48,535 nucleotides of DNA, taken from the NCBI GenBank assembly GCA_014190895.1, contig BJGV01000012.1, positions 1-48,535 of the forward strand, in the 5' to 3' direction. The position numbers and the translations under genes were made by a program. How positions within the stretch are numbered: the first letter of the stretch is position 1; every line of letters begins with the position of its first letter. Positions 43,668 through 48,535 of this stretch are shown here, piece by piece. Source of the stretch: Nitrosomonadaceae bacterium. Its GTDB lineage: Bacteria > Pseudomonadota > Gammaproteobacteria > Burkholderiales > Nitrosomonadaceae. The notes below the pieces were generated by a model. It saw only the letters and a list, made by a program, of their open reading frames with translations. It did no database searches and had not been told where the DNA came from.

Positions 43668-44015
43668 GTGAAACTAGTTTATTTTGCTTTAATTGGTACT
43701 CTTGGACTTGGATTATTAAGTCCGCTGCAAGTAATTAGCGCTGAAAAGACCATTTTAAGCGCTACAAGCGACAAAGCCACTCCGTCAAGCAACGAGGGTA
43801 CAGTGGTTAGTAGCATGAATGCCGCTGCTTACACTTACATGGAATTAGAAAGTAAAGGGAGGCGTTTTTGGATTGCCGCTCCAACGACCAAAGTCAACGT
43901 TGGTGATCATATAAGCTTTGTACAAAGCATGGTTATGCGTAACTTTAACAGTAAAACATTAAATCGCACCTTTGAATCAGTAATTTTTGTGACATCAATT
44001 AAAATAGGGAAATAA
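43668..44015 (+). CDS. NrfJ-like exported protein
   Basis: A 115-residue exported protein. GTG 43668 is taken as start because GGAG stands eight bases before it and the product then begins with a signal peptide (KLVYFALIGTLGLGLLSPLQVISA, cleavage before EKT). The mature part carries an approximately 60-residue domain: AYTYMELESKGRRFWIAAPTTKVNVGDHISF, then VMRNFNSKTLNRTFESVIFVTSI. This pattern recalls the small GW-type/NrfJ-like proteins that occur with multihaem cytochromes in other bacteria. No cytochrome gene is near, so the role is open. It converges on uvrB with a hairpin between them. Confidence 0.72.
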   Translation: MKLVYFALIGTLGLGLLSPLQVISAEKTILSATSDKATPSSNEGTVVSSMNAAAYTYMELESKGRRFWIAAPTTKVNVGDHISFVQSMVMRNFNSKTLNRTFESVIFVTSIKIGK

Positions 44016-44043
44016 GTAATAATTTGGTTTAATAATATTAGAT

Positions 44044-44082
44044 AGCATGCTGAATTAAATAGTATATTTTATTCGGCATGCT
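44044..44082. terminator. Hairpin between the NrfJ-like gene and uvrB
   Basis: agcatgctgaat (44044-44055) pairs with attcggcatgct (44071-44082), with one G-T pair. The loop contains a further aaata/tattt pairing, so almost the whole 39 bp can fold. Its position between two converging genes suggests a bidirectional terminator. The T-run at 44099-44106 lies 17 bases beyond the stem on the plus strand. Confidence 0.6.
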
Positions 44083-44110
44083 TCAAAGCCAAGCAATTAT
44101 TTTTTTAATC

Positions 44111-46147
44111 CTATTTGATCTTTGACTCGACAAATCCAGCGAAGAATAAATTCTTAAGCACTTTTAGTTTGTCGCGATATTCTGCAGCTTTTTCAAATTC
44201 CATATTTTTTGCTGCTCCGAGCATCTGTTTTTCTAATAATTTCAGCTCTTTTGCCAATTCCTTTTCGCTCATAGCATCATAACGGGCCTTTGTTTTTAAA
44301 GCCTCCATCTCTCGTTGGGCGTTTTCTAGGTCATAAACGCCGTCAATCATATCTTTAATGTTTTTATTGATACCACGAGGCGTTATATTATTGTTTTTAT
44401 TAAATAAAATTTGCTTTTCTCGTCGTCTATTCGTTTCATCAATAGCTCGATTCATTGAATTGGTCATCTTGTCTGCATAGAGTATGGCGGTACCATTTAC
44501 ATGACGAGCCGCCCTACCCATTGTTTGAATGAGGGATCGTTCAGAACGCAAAAATCCTTCTTTATCAGCATCCAATATTGCTACCAGTGATACCTCTGGA
44601 ATATCCAAACCCTCGCGTAATAGATTGATTCCTATGAGTACATTGAATTTCCCAAGACGCAAATCACGAATAATTTCTACCCGTTCTACTGTATTAATCT
44701 CAGAGTGAAGATAACGTACTTTAATGCCATGATCAGAGAAATAGTCAGTCAGATCCTCAGACATACGTTTTGTGAGCGTTGTAACCAATACCCGCTCATT
44801 TTTAGCAACACATAGATTGATTTCTGACATTAAATCATCAACTTGTGTGCTGGCTGGACGAATTTTAATTTGTGGATCAACCAGGCCGGTTGGGCGCACT
44901 ACCTGTTCGACCACCTGAGCACTATGAATGCGCTCATACTCAGCTGGGGTCGCTGAGACAAAAACTGTTTGTGGCATAATTTTCTCAAATTCATCAAATC
45001 GGAAGGGGCGGTTGTCCAGTGCTGAGGGCAATCGAAATCCATAATTCACAAGATTTTCTTTACGTGACCGATCTCCTTTGTACATACCACCCACTTGGGG
45101 AATGGTTACATGACTCTCATCAATGACCAACAAGGAATGGGGTGGCAGATAATCAATTAATGTGGGCGGCGGTTCACCGGGATTTCTTCCCGATAGATGT
45201 CGTGAATAATTTTCAATGCCTTTGCAGAAACCCACCTCATTGAGCATTTCTAGATCAAAACGAGTTCTTTGTTCAATACGTTGCAATTCTAAAAGTTTGT
45301 GATCTTGCTGAAAGAAATTAATGCGCTCGACTAACTCAGTTTTAATGGTTTCAATCGCTCGTAGAGTGGTGCTACGGGGTGTGACATAATGACTTGATGG
45401 ATAAACGGTATACCGTGAGACTGGTTTCAATATACGTCCGGTCAGTGGATCAAGCACAGAGATGCTCTCGATTGTGTCCTCCAAAAGAGAAACCCTAACT
45501 GCGGTTTCTGAACTCTCCGCAGGAAAGATATCAAGTATGTCCCCGCGAACTCGAAAAGTTCCCCGACTAAATTCAATATCATTACGCTCATATTGCATCT
45601 CAATGAGACGTTTTATAGCCTCATGTCGAGCAATTTTTTCATGTTCTCTTAAATGCAAAATCATCCCGTGATAATCGACCGGATCGCCTATGCCATAAAT
45701 GCATGATACGGTTGCCACAATGATTACGTCGGCACGTTCGAGCAATGATTTAGTTGCCGACAGACGCATTTGTTCGATATGCTCATTAATGCTGGAATCT
45801 TTTTCAATAAAAAGATCACGCGAGGGCACATAGGCTTCTGGTTGATAATAATCGTAATACGAAACAAAATACTCAACGGCATTTTCTGGAAAAAATTCTC
45901 GCATCTCGGCATAGAGCTGCGCGGCTAAAGTTTTATTTGGTGCAATAATTAGAACAGGACGACCAAGCTGTGCAATGACGTTGGCCATGGTAAAAGTTTT
46001 ACCAGAACCAGTCACTCCAAGTAAGGTTTGAAACATCAGGCCATCAGTGATCCCTTCCATAAGCTTTGCAATAGCCTGGGGTTGATCACCGGCTGGCTCA
46101 AAGGTTTGATGGAGCTTATAAGGGCTATTGGGAAAGCTGATAATCAC
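44111..46147 (-). CDS. uvrB: Excinuclease ABC subunit B
   Basis: A 678-residue helicase-like subunit of nucleotide excision repair. Walker A GVTGSGKT is at residues 44-51; the beta-hairpin region follows [16 protein letters not shown]. The DEAD-like motif is VIDESHVT, and later helicase motifs are [36 protein letters not shown] and QTMGRAARH. The C-terminal UVR motif that contacts UvrC is [26 protein letters not shown]. The start is GTG at 46147, with no clear ribosome-binding site and a potential promoter so close that the mRNA could be leaderless. It diverges from aspC. Confidence 0.97.
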   Translation of the reverse strand: MIISFPNSPYKLHQTFEPAGDQPQAIAKLMEGITDGLMFQTLLGVTGSGKTFTMANVIAQLGRPVLIIAPNKTLAAQLYAEMREFFPENAVEYFVSYYDYYQPEAYVPSRDLFIEKDSSINEHIEQMRLSATKSLLERADVIIVATVSCIYGIGDPVDYHGMILHLREHEKIARHEAIKRLIEMQYERNDIEFSRGTFRVRGDILDIFPAESSETAVRVSLLEDTIESISVLDPLTGRILKPVSRYTVYPSSHYVTPRSTTLRAIETIKTELVERINFFQQDHKLLELQRIEQRTRFDLEMLNEVGFCKGIENYSRHLSGRNPGEPPPTLIDYLPPHSLLVIDESHVTIPQVGGMYKGDRSRKENLVNYGFRLPSALDNRPFRFDEFEKIMPQTVFVSATPAEYERIHSAQVVEQVVRPTGLVDPQIKIRPASTQVDDLMSEINLCVAKNERVLVTTLTKRMSEDLTDYFSDHGIKVRYLHSEINTVERVEIIRDLRLGKFNVLIGINLLREGLDIPEVSLVAILDADKEGFLRSERSLIQTMGRAARHVNGTAILYADKMTNSMNRAIDETNRRREKQILFNKNNNITPRGINKNIKDMIDGVYDLENAQREMEALKTKARYDAMSEKELAKELKLLEKQMLGAAKNMEFEKAAEYRDKLKVLKNLFFAGFVESKIK

Positions 46148-46148
46148 A

Positions 46149-46185
46149 GGTATAATTTGAGAACAAGATTATCTCAAATTATCTA
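46149..46185. promoter_or_regulatory. Perfect dyad carrying two overlapping divergent promoters (uvrB and aspC)
   Basis: ataatttgaga (46152-46162) and tctcaaattat (46172-46182) are perfect 11-bp complements with a nine-base centre. On the plus strand TTGAGA (46157-46162) is followed after exactly 17 bases by TATCTA (46180-46185), toward aspC. On the minus strand TTGAGA (46177-46172) is followed after 17 bases by TATACC (46154-46149), toward uvrB. The symmetric sequence is thus likely to be both promoters and may also bind a regulator. It does not match the CTGT-N8-ACAG LexA box. Confidence 0.55.
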
Positions 46186-46229
46186 TTCTATCATGCAGGC
46201 AACATCTGCATCAGCGTAAGGACATTATT

Positions 46230-47423
46230 ATGGCACTTTCAAAACGAGTTCAGACCATTAAGCCCTCCCCTACTTTGGCAGTAACGGCCCGTGCCGCCAA
46301 GCTTAAAGCTGAGGGTAAAGACATCATTGGTCTTGGTGCTGGAGAACCAGATTTTGATACGCCACAACATATCAAAGATGCGGCCATAGTCGCAATCAAT
46401 AAAGGCTTTACTAAATACACGGCGGTAGGTGGTACGCCAGGTTTAAAGAATGCCATTATTTCTAAATTTAAGCGGGATAATAATTTCGAGTACACCGCCA
46501 AGCAAATTTTAGTGTCATGTGGCGGAAAACAAAGTTTCTTTAATCTAACCTTGGCTACCATTAATGCTGGTGACGAGGTAATCATACCCGCTCCCTACTG
46601 GGTTTCTTATCCCGACATTGTTCTTATCGCAGAGGGAAAGCCTGTATTTATTGAAGCAGGTATTGAACAAGATTTTAAAATATCGGCTGCGCAACTAGAG
46701 AAAGCAATTACCCCAAAAACTAAGATGTTTGTTATCAATAGCCCCAGCAATCCTTCTGGCGGAGTTTACACACTAGATGAATTAAAAGCCTTAGGTGCGG
46801 TGTTGCGCAAGCACCCTCAGATATTGATTGCTACAGATGATATGTATGAACATATACTTTTATCTGAAGGAAAATTTGTCAATATCTTGAATGCCTGCCC
46901 TGATTTATATTCGCGTATTATGGTACTTAATGGCGTTTCAAAAGCATATGCGATGACTGGCTGGCGCATTGGTTACTGTGCTGGGTCAGAGCATATAATT
47001 ACGGCTATGGAAAATGTCCAATCACAGAGTACTTCCAACCCTACCTCCATTTCTCAAGTTGCAGCAGAAACTGCTCTCAATGGCGATCAATCATGCATAG
47101 TGCCCATGCTAAACGCTTTTAAGGAACGTAATCACTTTGTTAATAATGCGCTCAATGCAATTCCTGGCATTAGATGTCTGCTATCTGGTGGCGCATTTTA
47201 TGCTTTTGCCGATACTCGACAAGCAATTAAAACACTGCACTCTAAAGGACTTTTAAAAGACGGTACCGATATTGCATTCAGCGAATATTTATTAGAACAA
47301 GCTGGTGTAGCGGTCGTACCAGGATCGGCATTCGGCAGCGAGGGTTATATTCGTCTATCCTTTGCCACCTCAATAGAGAATTTAAGAGAGGCCTTAAAAC
47401 GCATCGCTAAATCGGTCACTTAA
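46230..47423 (+). CDS. aspC: Aspartate aminotransferase, class I subgroup 1-gamma
   Basis: A 397-residue PLP aminotransferase that interconverts aspartate and oxaloacetate with glutamate and 2-oxoglutarate. The start MALSKRVQTIKPSPTLAVTARAAKLKAEG and the motif IGLGAGEPDFDTP are typical of the AspAT type found in many betaproteobacteria and rhizobia; some members also accept prephenate. PLP lysine K238 lies in NGVSKAYAMTGWRIGYCAGS; NSPSNPSGG binds the PLP ring region. It diverges from uvrB, an arrangement conserved in many betaproteobacteria, and shares a dyad promoter region with it. Confidence 0.93.
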   Translation: MALSKRVQTIKPSPTLAVTARAAKLKAEGKDIIGLGAGEPDFDTPQHIKDAAIVAINKGFTKYTAVGGTPGLKNAIISKFKRDNNFEYTAKQILVSCGGKQSFFNLTLATINAGDEVIIPAPYWVSYPDIVLIAEGKPVFIEAGIEQDFKISAAQLEKAITPKTKMFVINSPSNPSGGVYTLDELKALGAVLRKHPQILIATDDMYEHILLSEGKFVNILNACPDLYSRIMVLNGVSKAYAMTGWRIGYCAGSEHIITAMENVQSQSTSNPTSISQVAAETALNGDQSCIVPMLNAFKERNHFVNNALNAIPGIRCLLSGGAFYAFADTRQAIKTLHSKGLLKDGTDIAFSEYLLEQAGVAVVPGSAFGSEGYIRLSFATSIENLREALKRIAKSVT

Positions 47424-47608
47424 AATTCAAAAATTAATAAGCAATCATCTTCTTTTCTTATCTAAAATTTAATGTGATCTGATAGAAACTGGTATGATGC
47501 GCTTAATCTTTGGAAAATTTTTATTAAGTATCCGCAGATGTATAAAATAATGCTGCAAATAGTTCCTCGGGCATTCTAGCTAGACTAATAGAATATTACT
47601 AATGTTAG

Positions 47609-47637
47609 TTGACCAGTTTAGTTCGCGCCATTAGTAT
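47609..47637 (+). promoter_or_regulatory. Promoter of tRNA-Asn
   Basis: TTGACC (47609-47614) and TAGTAT (47632-47637) are separated by exactly 17 bases, and the -10 ends 13 bases before the first base of the tRNA. The -35 matches the consensus in five of six positions. Confidence 0.6.
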
Positions 47638-47650
47638 ATACGTCTTCTAT

Positions 47651-47726
47651 TCCCTGATAGCTCAGTTGGTAGAGCGACGGACTGTTAATCCGCAGGTCCC
47701 AGGTTCGAGCCCTGGTCGGGGAGCCA
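47651..47726 (+). tRNA. tRNA-Asn (anticodon GTT)
   Basis: A complete 76-base tRNA including encoded CCA. The acceptor stem pairs tccctga with tcgggga (one G-T pair), followed by discriminator G. The D loop has agctcagttggtagagc, the anticodon GTT is at 47684-47686 in actgttaatc, and the T loop is ggttcgagc. This reads AAY codons for asparagine. No second tRNA follows. Confidence 0.97.
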
Positions 47727-48115
47727 TAAAATCAAGCACTTAGGTAGAAGCTGCCAAGTTATTTCCTCCTCTAGCAACAATACGTGCCGTTAGCGTGCCG
47801 TTATCGCCTTACACAAACTAAAAACACCGAGGCTATCTCTAGCATCAGCGTATGCCCCCCTTGATTTTCACCATCTGCAGCACCCCACCCACCCGGTACC
47901 CCCTAAATTAGCTTGATGGTACCTAGTCTCTATACAGTCAAATTTGGACGAGCGATTTGGTGGTTTTAAAAAAGTTACTGCGCTTATAACAGTCGTTCGC
48001 AGTTATCAAGCAAAAGACACCTGTAGGCGCCCATGCTGACATTATTTATTCCTTTGAGACTATAGGAATGCTGGTGTAAAAAATAAGATTTAAAAATCTA
48101 TTTTAAAAGGGATGA
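47727..48115. other. Non-coding region after tRNA-Asn, possible decayed integration junction
   Basis: About 390 bp without a gene. It contains an 11-bp-period tandem repeat (cgtgccgtta at 47783-47792 and 47794-47803), a patch around 47850-47920 rich in C and unlike the A+T-rich surroundings, and a 9-bp inverted pair (aaaatcaag near 47728, cttgatttt near 47859). The 3' ends of tRNA genes are common integration sites, and the change of composition fits old inserted DNA. No repeat of the tRNA 3' end and no integrase are visible. Confidence 0.4.
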
Positions 48116-48400
48116 TTACAAATCTTTGTCTTGGGGTATTTTAGTAACAATGTCGGTCATTGCCTTCGTTAATGCTAATCGAGCATTTTCACCAATTGCT
48201 AGTTGGATGTTTTCCTCAATTGCGCCCCCTTCATATGCGCGACTAAATATAACTTCTCCCAATTTATCAGCAACAGAAACATTGATCAGCCCATCAGCAA
48301 CTGAATCACCGGCAAAGAATCCCATTTTAAAGTCATTATAAAAACGAATTAACTCTACTTTAAGAGTTTTGCCACCCTCGCCAATTTTAAAATCTAAGCA
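48116..48400 (-). pseudogene. 5'-truncated lipoprotein-like gene fragment
   Basis: An open frame from 48400 (stop codon at 48401-48403 just upstream) to the stop at 48116-48118. The sequence reads KTLKVELIRFYNDFKMGFFAGDS, then VADGLINVSVADKLGEV and ENIQLAIGENARLALTKAM. The pattern recalls the C-terminal half of YajG-like exported lipoproteins, but neither a signal peptide nor the N-terminal half is present. The only ATG (48325) lies inside the conserved-looking part and would give 69 residues. The fragment begins within the last codons of the SOUL gene, so it is probably a remnant left by a deletion or recombination. Family assignment is tentative. Confidence 0.45.
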
Positions 48401-48535
48401 TCAATTCATTTCTTCTCAGAAATGGTAGTGTCCAAGGTGGATTGTATCGAGCTAACATTACAGGGCCTTTTGCTTCTAAGTTTCTTTTTTTCATTTCCTC
48501 ATTAAGTAAATTTAACATTTCAAGATATTTTTCTC
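48387..48535 (-). CDS. SOUL family haem-binding protein, 3' end (partial)
   Basis: The last 48 codons of a gene that continues beyond the right edge of the window; stop codon at 48387-48389. The frame reads EKYLEMLNLLNEEMKKRNLE followed by GPVMLARYNPPWTLPFLRRN and ELMLRF. The YNPPWT-x-PFLRRNE motif is the typical C-terminus of SOUL/HBP haem-binding proteins. The rest of the protein cannot be seen. Its end overlaps the adjacent truncated frame by 14 bp. Confidence 0.78.
   Translation of the reverse strand, partial: EKYLEMLNLLNEEMKKRNLEAKGPVMLARYNPPWTLPFLRRNELMLRF

Noticed and set aside
1-48535. CRISPR array, prophage or insertion sequence
   Set aside because: No regularly spaced repeats, no transposase, no integrase gene and no phage structural genes were found in any frame.

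Overview
The window is a bacterial chromosomal segment, A+T-rich (roughly 60% A+T by eye), densely packed with housekeeping genes and almost free of mobile DNA. Gene content and order point to a betaproteobacterium, most plausibly of the Nitrosomonadales type: alaA-hom-thrC, dapA-bamC, a divergent cysB / tauE-cysI-cysH-cysD-cysN cluster without cysJ, a three-gene proton-translocating transhydrogenase, tmk-holB-tatD, and divergent uvrB/aspC followed by tRNA-Asn. Assignment to genus is not possible from the sequence alone.

Layout. 1-270 holds strong inverted repeats. 270-5021 holds a Mth938-like protein and the alaA-hom-thrC amino-acid genes. 5347-7187 is an exbB-exbD-TonB-like operon whose third gene has no ordinary start codon. 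7293-11296 holds nadC, dapA-bamC and a metallo-beta-lactamase-fold hydrolase. 11391-12450 holds three small paralogous lipoproteins. 12840-14555 holds the ribosomal oxygenase roxA and a peroxiredoxin. 14552-25324 is the sulfate-assimilation block: CysB regulator, TauE-type exporter, siroheme sulfite reductase with a long C-terminal tail, APS reductase, ATP sulfurylase subunits, and an 1183-residue Fe-S flavoprotein. 25500-28366 is pntAA-pntAB-pntB.

28433-35084 is a looser set: Sel1-repeat protein, Nudix hydrolase, small membrane protein, APH-like phosphotransferase with higher G+C, secreted nuclease, Kup potassium transporter and lipocalin. 35201-36811 is an outer-membrane porin of the alginate-export type. 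37074-41404 holds a COG2509 flavoprotein and tmk-holB-tatD. 41551-44015 holds two VOC proteins around a short-chain dehydrogenase, and an NrfJ-like secreted protein. 44111-47423 is divergent uvrB/aspC. 47651-47726 is tRNA-Asn(GUU), followed by about 390 bp of non-coding, partly C-rich DNA, a truncated lipoprotein-like reading frame and the 3' end of a SOUL haem-binding gene.

How the parts work together. The sulfur cluster encodes a complete route from sulfate to sulfide through APS (ATP sulfurylase, APS reductase, sulfite reductase). It lacks the usual flavoprotein CysJ; the large flavo-iron-sulfur protein at its end is a natural candidate for the missing reductase, and the transhydrogenase next to it could supply NADPH. 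Two genes (TonB-like and lipocalin) appear to need non-canonical initiation codons (ATA, ATT), because conserved N-terminal features lie upstream of the first ATG. Regulatory structures that stand out are a T-N11-A palindrome between cysB and tauE and a perfect dyad that builds two overlapping divergent promoters between uvrB and aspC. I see no CRISPR array, no intact insertion sequence and no rRNA.
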